The notes: generated by a model not told the origin, from the letters alone. A stretch of 64,000 nt of DNA from Pseudomonadales bacterium (GCA_028285415.1 JANQPF010000022.1:186001-250000); one strand, 5' to 3'. Counted from the stretch's first letter, positions 17,593-26,065 are shown. Numbers and translations: made by a program.

Positions 17593-18189
17593 GTGAAGCA
17601 TAGGTACACGTGGGGGCGTTGGACCAGCTATTTCAGCTCGGCGGTAGTTTTTTGCCTACTACCGGCGGTTTTGCAGGCCTCCGAAGGGGGTGTCGGGTAC
17701 TTCACTGAACCGAAAAAGCTGGATGCGGAAGGCTTCCAGGAAATCTTTGTGGAGATTGCGCCGGGCGTGTACATGTCCGGGCAGCCGGACGAGGCGGGCC
17801 TGGAACGAGCCAGGGCGCTCGGTGTCACGCGCATAATCAATTTACGCACGAGCTACGAAATGGATGACCGGGACGTTGTGCCGTACGACGAGGCGGCAGC
17901 GGTTGAGGCCATGGGGCTCGAATATGTGCACATCCCGTCCGGCGGTCCTGATACCCCCTACAGCCCCGCGCAGGTAGAGCAGTTTGCCGCTGCGCTAGAA
18001 GGTGCCGACGGAGTCCTGCTGCACTGCACGGTAGCCTGGCGCGCGACCCACATGTGGACGGCCTACCTCATCAGCCAGCAGGGCCTGCCTTTTGCCGAAG
18101 CGGTCGAGATTGCCAGGCAGCTGAATCTCGGTCGCATGCCGCTCGAAGGATTCCTCGACACGCCGCTGACCATCGAGCCGCAGTCGTGA
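17593..18189 (+). CDS. Exported phosphatase-like protein (beta-lactamase hydrolase/DSP-like domain)
   Basis: The 198-residue product has a signal peptide (residues 1-30, ending LLPAVLQAS) and a DUF442/dual-specificity phosphatase-like fold: APGVYMSGQPDEAGLERARALG, TRIINLRT, and a P-loop HCTVAWRAT with Cys145 and Arg150. The CX4R spacing matches the beta-lactamase-hydrolase-like phosphatase family, but the loop has Val-Ala-Trp where relatives have Ser/Thr-Gly, so activity is uncertain. The GTG at 17593 has GGGAGGA 7 nt upstream and yields a proper signal peptide; in-frame ATGs further upstream lack a ribosome site. The stop overlaps the start of the AhpD-like gene. Confidence 0.8.
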   Translation: MKHRYTWGRWTSYFSSAVVFCLLPAVLQASEGGVGYFTEPKKLDAEGFQEIFVEIAPGVYMSGQPDEAGLERARALGVTRIINLRTSYEMDDRDVVPYDEAAAVEAMGLEYVHIPSGGPDTPYSPAQVEQFAAALEGADGVLLHCTVAWRATHMWTAYLISQQGLPFAEAVEIARQLNLGRMPLEGFLDTPLTIEPQS

Positions 18190-18755
18190 GCGCGCCGGAC
18201 ATCAGCCGCTTTGACGTGCCTGCCCTGGCTGACATGCCGGAAGACATCCGCGCACGCATAGAAGCGGTGCAGGAGAAATCCGGTTTTGTGCCCAACGTTT
18301 TTCTCGCGCTTGCGCGACGACCGGACGAGTTCCGCGCGTTTTTTGCGCACCACGATGCGCTGATGGAGAAAGACGGCGGCTTGAGCAAGGCGGAGCGGGA
18401 GATGATTGTCGTGGCGACCTCTGCTGCCAACAGCTGCCAGTACTGCGTGGTTGCCCACGGCGCGATCCTGCGTATTCGCGCGAAAAACCCGCTGCTCGCG
18501 GATCAGGTTGCCATCAACTACCGCAAAGCAGACATCACGCCGCGCCAGCGCGCCATGCTCGACTTTGCCATGCGGGTGGCGCTGGAAAGCGCAACGGTGG
18601 ACGATGCGGCCATTGCGGCGCTCACGGAGCATGGTTTCGATGCTGAAGATGTCTGGGACATTGGAGCGATTGCCGCTTTTTTCGCCATGAGTAACCGCAT
18701 GGCGAACCTGACCGCCATGCGGCCGAACGACGAGTTTTACGGCATGGGGCGCTGA
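18186..18755 (+). CDS. AhpD-like peroxidase-related (carboxymuconolactone decarboxylase family) protein
   Basis: This 189-residue protein carries the AhpD redox signature C84-x-x-C87-x3-H91 (NSCQYCVVAHG) within a helical CMD fold (LSKAEREMIVVATSAAN). The family includes alkylhydroperoxidases and peroxidase-related enzymes. It is probably a cytosolic thiol-based antioxidant. The GTG start overlaps the upstream stop by four bases (GTGA), so translation is coupled to the exported phosphatase-like protein. A hairpin follows its stop. Confidence 0.87.
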   Translation: MSAPDISRFDVPALADMPEDIRARIEAVQEKSGFVPNVFLALARRPDEFRAFFAHHDALMEKDGGLSKAEREMIVVATSAANSCQYCVVAHGAILRIRAKNPLLADQVAINYRKADITPRQRAMLDFAMRVALESATVDDAAIAALTEHGFDAEDVWDIGAIAAFFAMSNRMANLTAMRPNDEFYGMGR

Positions 18756-18772
18756 GGCGTTCGCCAGATCGT

Positions 18773-18814
18773 TGGGGCCAGAGTAAGCTACTCTGGCACC
18801 TGACTCTGACCCCA
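18773..18814. repeat. REP-like nested palindrome at a gene junction
   Basis: GCCAGAGTA (18777-18785) and TACTCTGGC (18789-18797) form a perfect 9-bp hairpin with a 3-nt loop. An outer pair TGGGGCCAGAGT (18773-18784) and ACTCTGACCCCA (18803-18814) matches 11 of 12. The GGGGTCAGAGT motif resembles repetitive extragenic elements scattered in proteobacterial genomes. It provides a hairpin between convergent genes and also supplies the last codons of the DUF4336 gene. It may act as a terminator but has no T tract. Confidence 0.5.
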
Positions 18815-19504
18815 TAGATAGCCGAATTCTCGTCTCAGCACCGCCTCCGGGTCGCCGGTGAACAGCTCGCCATGACTGAAAACCAGATTCTGCGGTGACC
18901 ATGCGAGCAGCTGCTCCACGCAGGCGCGCGCTCTGGCTTTGTCCGATGTGAGCCAGCGGTACAGACGCGGCACGCCGCCGTGCGGGTAGATCACGCCTTC
19001 GAACGCAAGAAACCAGCGAGCGAGAAGCGGTGCGCGATCGGCACTCAGGTTGATCATGAGGTCGGTGAAAATGAGCGTCCGGCTCGGCTTGTGAAAAAAC
19101 ACGGCCTCTTGAAAGAGGCGGTTGCCGGAGAAGATGAGCTGCTCGACGTCTGCGCGATAGAGCGCCGGCGCTTCGTCGGAGATGTCCTCGGCGTCTTCGA
19201 GTGCCGCCACTTTGCGCTTGAGATCTGCTTCGGCAAAAACCCTTGCCTCGGGAAAACGCTCGCGCCAGTCGGCAACCCACAGGTGGTGGAACTTGTTGGG
19301 CGCGACGATGGCACAGACGTCGCCACCCAGGCTCTCGATAAACTCGGTGACAACGTCGGTCAGCGCAATGGGTGAGTGGATCCAGAGCGCGCCGTTCTCG
19401 AGCCGCACGACCGTCATGCGGGTATTCATGGGCGCGCCCGCAAAGACGAGCTCCGGGCCGCCCACCATCCAGATTCGATCGCCCAGGGCCACGACGTCAG
19501 ACAT
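18788..19504 (-). CDS. DUF4336 family protein (metallo-beta-lactamase-like)
   Basis: The 238-residue protein matches DUF4336: GALWIHSPIALT, IVAPNKFHHLWVADWRERFP, FFHKPSRTLIFTDLMIN. The family is a degenerate metallo-beta-lactamase fold; the HHLW pair survives but the full HxHxDH zinc motif is not visible, so catalysis is uncertain. The final residues GQSQVPE are encoded by a REP-like palindrome and may be an extension. It follows the YfcG-like GST gene by 12 bases and is probably co-transcribed with it. Confidence 0.8.
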   Translation of the reverse strand: MSDVVALGDRIWMVGGPELVFAGAPMNTRMTVVRLENGALWIHSPIALTDVVTEFIESLGGDVCAIVAPNKFHHLWVADWRERFPEARVFAEADLKRKVAALEDAEDISDEAPALYRADVEQLIFSGNRLFQEAVFFHKPSRTLIFTDLMINLSADRAPLLARWFLAFEGVIYPHGGVPRLYRWLTSDKARARACVEQLLAWSPQNLVFSHGELFTGDPEAVLRREFGYLWGQSQVPE

Positions 19505-19516
19505 GGCTGGGTGCCT

Positions 19517-20281
19517 TCAGGCGTTCGCCCGCGCCGCAGCCTCCCGCGCGGCGCGGACTTTTTCGTTGGTCTGGTTGAAGAGGAGTTCACGACGCGCCTT
19601 CTCTTCGGCCTCCGTGAGCTCCCGTTTGCCGAGCTCCCGACCGACCCTGCGCCCGGTGACGACGGCGGGACGTTCGCCGACTTCGTCCACCCAGCGTTTG
19701 AGGCTGGGAAACTCGTCCCACATGCTCTCATCCAGCATGCGGCCAATCAGAAAGGCCCAGGGCCAGGTGATGATGTCGGCGATGCTGTATTCGGCGCCTG
19801 CCAGGTACGGATGCACGGCAAGCTGGGCGTCCATGACGCCGCTCAGCCTGCTGACTTCGCCGACGAACCGCTTGGTGCCGTAGTCGAGCTGGCGCGGATC
19901 GTCGATGATGTTTTTGGCGTAGTTTTTGAAGTGATTGGCGTTACCCATCATGGGCCCCAGGTTGGCCATCTGCCAGTGCACCCACTGCAGCACGCTGTAC
20001 TTTGCAGCAGGTTCGGTGGGCAGAAATTGACCAGTCTTCTCAGCCAGGTACTCGAGAATTGCCCCCGATTCGAACAGCGCCAGAGGCTCGCCTCCGCCAA
20101 GCGGCTCGTGATCGACGATGGCAGGCATGCGATTGTTCGGGCTCAAGCGCAGAAACTCAGGTGTAAACTGATCGCCGCCGCCAATATCCACCGGCACGAT
20201 GTTGTAGGGCAGCCCGCACTCCTCGAGCATGATGGTGACCTTCCATCCGTTGGGTGTCGGCCAGTAGTGGACGTCGATCAT
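19517..20281 (-). CDS. yfcG: YfcG-like glutathione S-transferase / disulfide oxidoreductase
   Basis: The product is 254 residues. Its N-terminus MIDVHYWPTPNGWKVTIML, and the segments FLRLSPNNRMPAIVDH and LALFESGAILEYLAEKTG, align closely with E. coli YfcG, a nu-class GST with glutathione-dependent disulfide reductase activity. IADIITWPWAF is the conserved C-domain motif. It has a C-terminal extension of about 35 charged residues (KRELTEAEEKARRELLFNQT onward) beyond YfcG, predicted helical. The start at 20281 is supported by AGGAG about 9 nt upstream. Confidence 0.9.
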   Translation of the reverse strand: MIDVHYWPTPNGWKVTIMLEECGLPYNIVPVDIGGGDQFTPEFLRLSPNNRMPAIVDHEPLGGGEPLALFESGAILEYLAEKTGQFLPTEPAAKYSVLQWVHWQMANLGPMMGNANHFKNYAKNIIDDPRQLDYGTKRFVGEVSRLSGVMDAQLAVHPYLAGAEYSIADIITWPWAFLIGRMLDESMWDEFPSLKRWVDEVGERPAVVTGRRVGRELGKRELTEAEEKARRELLFNQTNEKVRAAREAAARANA

Positions 20282-20392
20282 CGTCGGTGACTCCTGTGAT
20301 CCTGCATGCATGTCGCCCCTGTATAAGGTAACTTGGCGGTGCTTGGCAAACGCTTCGCGGTGTCGAGAGAATTGCACACGACGGAGGTTCGG

Positions 20393-21202
20393 ATGAAGTA
20401 CAAAGCGCTGGCGCTCGATCTGGACGGCACCACCCTGGTCGGCGAGGACCTGCCGGAGGCAAACAGGCTGGTGCTGCAGCGGGCGGCGGATGCGGGCCTC
20501 GAGATCATCATGGCCACCGCGCGCTGGGTGCATATGGTGGAACGCGTGTCCGATGAGATCGGCGTGAAATCCGTGGCCATCGCCTGCTCGGGCGCACAGG
20601 TGCACGACATGCACAACGGCGAGGACATCATGGATCTGCGTCTGCCGGCTGATTTTGTTCATGACCTGTACGACATCTGCAATCACAACCGCTGTATCGC
20701 TACCGTCACTGTGACCGATGACGTCTGGCTGAAGCTGGACGGCAAACCCGACCAGAGTCAGATGGGAGACGAGATGACCTGGGTGCCGGAGCTCAAGCTC
20801 GACGAGGAAAACCTGCCGCGGATTGCCGCGATTCAAGGCACTGCCGTCTGTGAGGCGATCAAGAACGAGCTACATCCGAAGTATGTGGAATCCGTACATC
20901 TTTTCGACTCCATTGGCCCCACGGGACGGCTGGTCATCACGCTGACCGCGGAGGGTGCCACCAAGGGCACCGCGCTTACCGCGGCGTGCCAACATCTGGG
21001 GATCAACACCCGCGAGGTGGTGGCGTTCGGCGATGCCGAAAACGATCTCGAGATGTTCAAGCTGGCCGGTGCCAGCGTCGCGATGGGGCAGGCGGACGAC
21101 GAAGTGAAAGCTGCCGCCGACTATGTCTCGAAGGCAAACTACGAAGATGGTGTCGCTTACGCGCTCGAGCAGCTGCTCGAATCGGGTGAGCTGCCGAGCT
21201 GA
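20393..21202 (+). CDS. Cof-type HAD-IIB family phosphatase
   Basis: This 269-residue HAD hydrolase has motif I DLDGT (Asp9 and Asp11), motif II around MATARW, a type IIB cap, a Lys in KGTALTAACQHLG, and motif IV VAFGDAENDLEMFKLAG with the metal-binding Asp. The family dephosphorylates small phosphorylated sugars or cofactors such as PLP and FMN; specificity is not readable. An ACGGAGG ribosome site precedes ATG 20393. It is divergent from the GST and ends two bases before the convergent cupin gene. Confidence 0.9.
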   Translation: MKYKALALDLDGTTLVGEDLPEANRLVLQRAADAGLEIIMATARWVHMVERVSDEIGVKSVAIACSGAQVHDMHNGEDIMDLRLPADFVHDLYDICNHNRCIATVTVTDDVWLKLDGKPDQSQMGDEMTWVPELKLDEENLPRIAAIQGTAVCEAIKNELHPKYVESVHLFDSIGPTGRLVITLTAEGATKGTALTAACQHLGINTREVVAFGDAENDLEMFKLAGASVAMGQADDEVKAAADYVSKANYEDGVAYALEQLLESGELPS

Positions 21203-21203
21203 C

Positions 21204-21599
21204 CTACTTCTCGAACCATTCGACAATCGCCGGCATCTGATTCTCAAAACCGCCGGGCGCGTTGAAGCTGATGAATCCCACCCGATCCGAGGACCGGTTT
21301 TCGAACGTATGTTCCGTCCCGCCCGGGATGAACACGTAGCTACCGCGCACTGCCGTATGCCACGTGCCGTCGAGCTGGATGCTGAGCTCACCTTCGATGA
21401 CGTAGAAGGTATGATCTTCAGGGTGCGCGTGCGCGGGCGGTGTCTGCGGCGCAACGGTGTCCGGCTCGAGCCACCACTCCGAGATCGATACCCGCGACGC
21501 GGTCTCGTCGGTGTCGGCAATGAACCTCGCCGACATGGGCCCCATGGCATACTGGCGGCCCGTTTCGGGGTGGACGACTAAAGGTTTTGTTTGTGTCAT
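21204..21599 (-). CDS. Cupin domain protein
   Basis: This 131-residue single-domain cupin has motif 1 PPAHAHPEDHTFYVIEGEL, with two His and one Glu placed to bind metal, and motif 2 GSYVFIPGGTEHTFEN with the third His. It is a cytosolic beta-barrel that could be an isomerase, dioxygenase or small-molecule sensor. It lies 13 bases downstream of the periplasmic protein gene (21613-22098) on the same strand. No substrate can be inferred. Confidence 0.85.
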   Translation of the reverse strand: MTQTKPLVVHPETGRQYAMGPMSARFIADTDETASRVSISEWWLEPDTVAPQTPPAHAHPEDHTFYVIEGELSIQLDGTWHTAVRGSYVFIPGGTEHTFENRSSDRVGFISFNAPGGFENQMPAIVEWFEK

Positions 21600-21612
21600 C
21601 GTTCTGCTTCGT

Positions 21613-22098
21613 TCAGCGGACGCCGCTTGTGATTTTCCGCACCGTCGGGTGGCGCATCATCTGCTGAATCTTTGGATGGTTCATCAGCATTTCGAAATCC
21701 CCCCGGGCAATTGCCGCCTGGATCTCCGGATCTGCAACCACGGCTTGAATCGCCGGATCGTTGCCCAGCCCCATGATCAGCGACAGGGTTTCGGGATCGC
21801 CGGCCATCTGTTGCTGCAGATTGGTGACGGCCGCGGAATTTGCATCGGCAGCCGGGGCGCTGCTCGCGGTTGCACTCGCTGTCTTGTAGCTCACGAGGGC
21901 AACGTCCTCCTGGGGAATCTTCAGCGTGCCGAGGCTCCGGGTCTTGATTTCGTAGCTGCCGCCCTTCAGGGAAACGAGCTCGCCTCGGAGCTTTGAGCCG
22001 TCGGTGAGCTCGATGGTGGCAGTCTCCGCGGCAAGCGGCGCGGCGTAAAGGGTGAGGCTCAGCAGGGCGGCGCTAATCGTTGGTACAGCGTGTTTCAT
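21613..22098 (-). CDS. Secreted protein with STI1-like C-terminal repeats
   Basis: The 161-residue product has a signal peptide (MKHAVPTISAALLSLTLYAA, cleaved near PLAAE). A small beta-rich part follows (IELTDGSKLRGELVSLKGGS), then an Ala/Ser linker. The helical C-terminus contains repeated DP motifs (NDPAIQAVVADPEIQAAIARG, NHPKIQQMMRHPTV) resembling STI1/heat-shock chaperonin-binding repeats. It may be a periplasmic interaction module. The start at 22098 gives a clean signal peptide; the open frame upstream is not coding. Confidence 0.72.
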   Translation of the reverse strand: MKHAVPTISAALLSLTLYAAPLAAETATIELTDGSKLRGELVSLKGGSYEIKTRSLGTLKIPQEDVALVSYKTASATASSAPAADANSAAVTNLQQQMAGDPETLSLIMGLGNDPAIQAVVADPEIQAAIARGDFEMLMNHPKIQQMMRHPTVRKITSGVR

Positions 22099-22238
22099 GA
22101 GGCGCTCTCGAGTTGATGATGTAACCGTAGCGACATGGCGTTCGAAATCCCGTGACGCAGCGCACGGGGTCTGGGCCCGTTGGCAGACTTTACCATGCTG
22201 GCGGTAGGGAAACTCCGCCGCGTGCGCCGACAAAGCCG

Positions 22239-22883
22239 CTAATTTTCGGAAGCATGAAATCGTTCGTTCGTCTCGCGAAAGAGCCTTTGTACAGCCTCGA
22301 AGTCCTGCGGACGCTCCGTGAGCGTTTCCGGATCCCATTCGCTGCGCTCAGCTGCAAAGAAGTCGCCGCCGTAAATGTGGATGGCCGCCGTCAAACTCGG
22401 TATGGGATTCGTCACGGAGTGAATCGCGTCATGCGGCAGAGAGAACACCTCTCCTTTGCTGAGTGAGGCAGCGCCGGCTGCTTCCACGATCCCTTCGCTC
22501 TTTCGCTTCCAGATGATGTTGTCCTCGCGTCCCGTATAGATGCCAATGGTGGCCCACATCAGGTGGTTGTGTGCAGGAAGCATCATCCACGGAGGCCAGA
22601 CGATGTTGAGGATCGTGAGATCCTTCGACCTGTAAATTGGGCTCAAACCGACCGAGGTGGGCTCCCCGAGCCCGGACAAAACGTTCCCCGGCTGAGCAAG
22701 CGCCTGGCTGAGCAATTCTTCTACCGCACGTTGTGAATCTGCCTCGTCGTTCGCCGCCCGCACGTCAGCGACAAATCGATCGAGGTCAAAGCGGGGGGTG
22801 CGCGTGGATGCAGGTACCGCGGTTGCGATGGTCGCCGTTGCAATGCCCGCAAGAAGACCGCGTCTGGTCTGAAGGTTGATCAT
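22239..22883 (-). CDS. Tat-exported double-stranded beta-helix metalloprotein
   Basis: The protein is 214 residues. A Tat-like signal (QTRRGLLAGIATATIATA) is followed by a cysteine-dioxygenase-like cupin (COG5553 type). PAHNHLMWATIGIYTGREDN supplies two His and a downstream acidic residue; SLPHDAIHSVTNP and AIHIYGGDFF complete the barrel. It is probably an Fe-dependent oxygenase acting outside the cytoplasm. Downstream of its stop is a 140-base gap to the previous gene. Confidence 0.78.
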   Translation of the reverse strand: MINLQTRRGLLAGIATATIATAVPASTRTPRFDLDRFVADVRAANDEADSQRAVEELLSQALAQPGNVLSGLGEPTSVGLSPIYRSKDLTILNIVWPPWMMLPAHNHLMWATIGIYTGREDNIIWKRKSEGIVEAAGAASLSKGEVFSLPHDAIHSVTNPIPSLTAAIHIYGGDFFAAERSEWDPETLTERPQDFEAVQRLFRETNERFHASEN

Positions 22884-23138
22884 GAGCTTTCTCCACGATC
22901 GCTCTCGCCTTATGGTCTTCGCGAACCGCTAGCGGCGCAACCGCTAATTCCGCTATCCGTGTTCGAGCATGAACCAGGGCCCTGATTACCCGGAAAACTG
23001 AGCACGATGGTGTGCCAACGCTCGTGACGATCAGAATAGTCAGGATTTTCAATACTTTACGGTCACGCTGAGAAAGCGACTAGGCGAACGTTCGCACTTG
23101 GACAACAATCACGCCGAACGCCACGTCTGGAGATCCAA

Positions 23139-24452
23139 GTGTCCTGCCACTGTCCATACTTGCTGCTCTTTGCCGTCTTGGGATGGTTCGCGCCTGGTGC
23201 CGCCGCTGAGCCGGTAGCCGCCGAAGCGCGCGACAATGCGTATGAATCTGGCTGGTATCGCGATGTCCGCATGGCCATGTGGTTGTGGGAGGGCGCTAAA
23301 CGTGAGCGCGTCGAAGCGGCACTCGGTCGGATTGAGCGTGGTACCGGACAGCGCCGCTGGACACATCTTGCGGATACCCAGATTGACCATGGTCCGGGCC
23401 ACTGGACGTACGAGTTCGTGCGGGAAGGTGACAGGGCGATGGCAGCTCGCAAGGCCAATAAACAGACCTACCGAGAAGCGGCGGTCTACTACATGATCGC
23501 CAGTTACCCCCATTTGCGCGAGCCGCATGCCAGAGCGGCGCTCGACAAAGCGTTTGATGCCTATGCCAACGCCGGCGAGTTGAGCGAGTTTGAGTTCGAG
23601 GTCTGGACGTTTGACGTCGAGGGCGTGTCATTCAGAGCCTTCGCGCACATCCCGAATACCTCAGGTCCGCATCCGGTAGTGTTGAAAACCGGCGGGATGG
23701 ATGTGCTGGGCATCGAGTTTCCCGCCCTGGCCGACACGCTCGTCGCCGAGGACATTGCGATGATTGCCTTTGACATGCCGGGTAACGGCAACGACGGTAT
23801 TGTGGATGCGAATGCGCACAGGCATCACGCGGCCGTACTCGAACGAGTACACGAGGATCCTCGATTCGATGCGGAGCATATTGCCGTGTGGTCGGAAAGT
23901 CTGGGCGGGCTGCCGGCGGTGAAGCTCGCCGTGACCCACCAGGACTACCTGGCCGCCGCGGTCAACAGCTGCGGCTTGTTGCACGCCGTACATGCCCTGG
24001 AGTTGGCACCACAACCGCCTGACTTCGACTTGGAGAGTCTTGTCAGCGCTTATCGGGCGGGGCAGCTCGGCGACGAAGAGATTGTCGCTATCCAGGAGGC
24101 CCTTTCCGCCTCGCCGGAGTATCAGGCGCAAACTGAACGCTTTCAGTTCGAAGTTTATGTCCAACGCGTGGGCTCGCCGACGCCCCATGTGCTCGATCTG
24201 GCATCCAGAAGTCTGCCGATTTCGCTGGAACAACAGGGGCTGCTTGGTTCTGGCATAAAAACCGGTGTGCCGCTCCTGACGATCAACACTCAGTCAGACC
24301 CGCTTGTCCCCGTCCGCGACAGCGTTCTGGCCACTCAGGCGAGCCGGCGCGGAACCCTTATGCTCTTTGGCGATCATCCTGGACATTGCGTCTCCAGGGA
24401 GCTGGAAGTCCCTGCCGTGCTGGCCTGGCTTAAGCCTTACTTAGGGCGTTAG
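23139..24452 (+). CDS. Exported alpha/beta hydrolase, FrsA-like
   Basis: The 437-residue protein has an N-terminal signal peptide (LLLFAVLGWFAPGAAAE) and a helical N-domain. The C-terminal alpha/beta hydrolase core resembles the FrsA/DUF1100 esterases: HPVVLKTGGMD, IAFDMPGNGND, nucleophile elbow WSESLGG, and the histidine in GDHPGHCVS. It is probably a periplasmic esterase. It starts with GTG at 23139 after GGAG. Its stop overlaps the convergent TetR gene by four bases. The 255-base region upstream contains only a short hairpin (TAGCGG/CCGCTA at 22930-22946). Confidence 0.82.
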   Translation: MSCHCPYLLLFAVLGWFAPGAAAEPVAAEARDNAYESGWYRDVRMAMWLWEGAKRERVEAALGRIERGTGQRRWTHLADTQIDHGPGHWTYEFVREGDRAMAARKANKQTYREAAVYYMIASYPHLREPHARAALDKAFDAYANAGELSEFEFEVWTFDVEGVSFRAFAHIPNTSGPHPVVLKTGGMDVLGIEFPALADTLVAEDIAMIAFDMPGNGNDGIVDANAHRHHAAVLERVHEDPRFDAEHIAVWSESLGGLPAVKLAVTHQDYLAAAVNSCGLLHAVHALELAPQPPDFDLESLVSAYRAGQLGDEEIVAIQEALSASPEYQAQTERFQFEVYVQRVGSPTPHVLDLASRSLPISLEQQGLLGSGIKTGVPLLTINTQSDPLVPVRDSVLATQASRRGTLMLFGDHPGHCVSRELEVPAVLAWLKPYLGR

Positions 24453-25084
24453 TGGGCTGCACGTTTTTCTAGGTAACCTAACGCGGCAATCATGATCTCG
24501 TCGATCAGCGCAGGTTCGTCGAGCGTCACCTGGTTGTACACCAACGCCATGTGCGTCAGCGATTCGACCAGGGTAAACACCACAACGGCAGCGTTTTCTG
24601 CAGTGTCGCGAGCATACGAATACTCGCGTATCAAAGACTCGGTCACCGCGTCCGAGTAAAGCAGCGTAGGATCACTCTTGGGTTCAACGGCATCCAGATC
24701 GAAGCCAACGTCGCGGTAGCGTTCGGTGAGTAGATAGTGGAGCTCAGGATCGGCCGCGTGGCTTCTGACGTTTGCAGCAACGACCGCCCGTAGCTGCTCG
24801 ACAAAGGATTGGCCGCGCGCTTCGCGAAGCGCCGTCTGGAGGGCGTGATTGACCTCATGGAAGTGGCGGCGTCTGAGCTCCGCAACAATGGCTTCCTTGC
24901 TCGCAAAATACTGATAGAGCGAACCAATACTGATACCGGCACGCTCCGCAATTGCATTACAGGACAACGCATCGAAACCTGACTCTTTGAGAATCATCGC
25001 GGTGCTTTCGAGGAGCGCGTCGACGGTCATCCTGGCTCGGGATTGCACCGGCGTCTTTCGAGGTTTGAGGTCGTTCGATGTCAC
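24449..25084 (-). CDS. TetR/AcrR family transcriptional regulator
   Basis: This 211-residue regulator has the canonical helix-turn-helix: ALSCNAIAERAGISIGSLYQ followed by YFASKEAIVAELRRRH at residues about 40-75. The C-terminal helical domain resembles AcrR-type ligand pockets. No palindrome was spotted near its start, so the target is unclear. The neighbours are the FrsA-like hydrolase (convergent) and a small membrane gene cluster downstream of a different promoter. Confidence 0.88.
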   Translation of the reverse strand: MTSNDLKPRKTPVQSRARMTVDALLESTAMILKESGFDALSCNAIAERAGISIGSLYQYFASKEAIVAELRRRHFHEVNHALQTALREARGQSFVEQLRAVVAANVRSHAADPELHYLLTERYRDVGFDLDAVEPKSDPTLLYSDAVTESLIREYSYARDTAENAAVVVFTLVESLTHMALVYNQVTLDEPALIDEIMIAALGYLEKRAAH

Positions 25085-25180
25085 TGGTCTCTGCTACCGA
25101 CAAGTCCCGATCTTCGACGCAATGTCTCTCAAATCGTCATTGTTGCCAAGTCTGCGCCATAGCGGAGAGGAGGGTGGCGT

Positions 25181-25573
25181 TCACGGCTTGAGTGTCACGA
25201 CGAGAACGATCAACGTCACGAGCACAAATCCGAGCGGCATGAGAAACTGCCCACTTGCCTCAGGATCGATTGCTCCCGATGCGGCGCGTCGCAGCTTTCC
25301 CGCCAACACGCCGTGCAATCCGGAAAGGACGACCACCAGGGGGATCTTTATCGCCAGCCAGGAATGGGCAAACCAACCTCCCTGCATCGCAAGCAAGATG
25401 CCGAAAACCCAGGTTGCCACCATGGCGGGCGATGTCACGAACCGGTCGTAAGTTTTCAGCGGTTGCAAAAACGACCGGACCGGATCGCGCAACGACAAGG
25501 CCAGAGCCACCATGCCACCAATCCACACGAACAGTGATACAAGGTGCGCGGCTTTGGTCAGCGCATAAATCAT
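25181..25573 (-). CDS. CopD/HemJ-like small membrane protein
   Basis: The 130-residue protein has four predicted membrane segments and a pattern like CopD or HemJ-type proteins: AAHLVSLFVWIGGMVALAL, FVTSPAMVATWVFGILLAM, WLAIKIPLVVVLSGLHGVLA. The conserved His in helix 1 and the HG in helix 3 could bind haem, as proposed for HemJ. Length and sequence do not allow a firm choice between haem-pathway and copper-related roles. Its start overlaps the stop of the DUF3817 gene (ATGA). Confidence 0.75.
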   Translation of the reverse strand: MIYALTKAAHLVSLFVWIGGMVALALSLRDPVRSFLQPLKTYDRFVTSPAMVATWVFGILLAMQGGWFAHSWLAIKIPLVVVLSGLHGVLAGKLRRAASGAIDPEASGQFLMPLGFVLVTLIVLVVTLKP

Positions 25574-25866
25574 GACGGCCCGGGTGCCTCAAAACTTCGA
25601 CCGCGCAGCCATCGTTCGTTGACGAATCCGCCCATTGGAATCACAGCGCCAATGAAGAGTCGCAGGGCGCCTGGTCCGTTGATCAGTCCCTCGGCCCAGG
25701 ACCGCACCACGAACCAGAGGAATACGATGTACATCAGCCCATGCACCGGACCGACCACGGAGACCACCGCCGGATATCCGGCGATGTACTTGATTGGCAT
25801 CGCAACGCAGACAAGCGCCAGGAGCGTCACAGCCTCTGCGATCGCAGCGCGCCGAAGACCCTTCAT
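25570..25866 (-). CDS. DUF3817 integral membrane protein
   Basis: This 98-residue DUF3817 protein has three hydrophobic segments and the family signatures IAEAVTLLALVCVAMPIKY and GPVHGLMYIVFLWFV near the conserved HG, then GAVIPMGGFVNERWL. Such proteins are of unknown function and frequently accompany small membrane proteins. The gene overlaps CopD-like by four bases and lies 28 bases after the 40-aa membrane ORF, so all three are likely co-translated. Confidence 0.83.
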   Translation of the reverse strand: MKGLRRAAIAEAVTLLALVCVAMPIKYIAGYPAVVSVVGPVHGLMYIVFLWFVVRSWAEGLINGPGALRLFIGAVIPMGGFVNERWLRGRSFEAPGPS

Positions 25867-25894
25867 AGCGTGGCGCTGACTGAAGGTCCCGTAG

Positions 25895-26017
25895 TCATTC
25901 GAAGAACCTCATAAATTCGAATTCCTCGGGATACAGCCAATACCAGCTGGCGACATAGAGCGCTGAAAAAGCGATGATCGAAATCCCGACGACAAGGCGG
26001 CGTTCGACGGCGTTCAT
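25895..26017 (-). CDS. 40-residue single-pass membrane protein
   Basis: A short open frame from ATG 26017 encodes MNAVERRLVVGISIIAFSAL then YVASWYWLYPEEFEFMRFFE. It has a positively charged start, one strong membrane helix (residues 9-29) and an acidic aromatic tail, a plausible N-in small membrane protein. It lies between the DJ-1 gene and DUF3817 on the same strand, closing an otherwise empty 200-base gap. Its frame is continuous with the DJ-1 frame after that gene's TAG stop. The ribosome site is weak; evidence is composition and position. Confidence 0.5.
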   Translation of the reverse strand: MNAVERRLVVGISIIAFSALYVASWYWLYPEEFEFMRFFE

Positions 26018-26065
26018 CCCGGGTGCCTGGTCTGCTTCGAATTCGTTGCCATACCCTTGCTCGAG

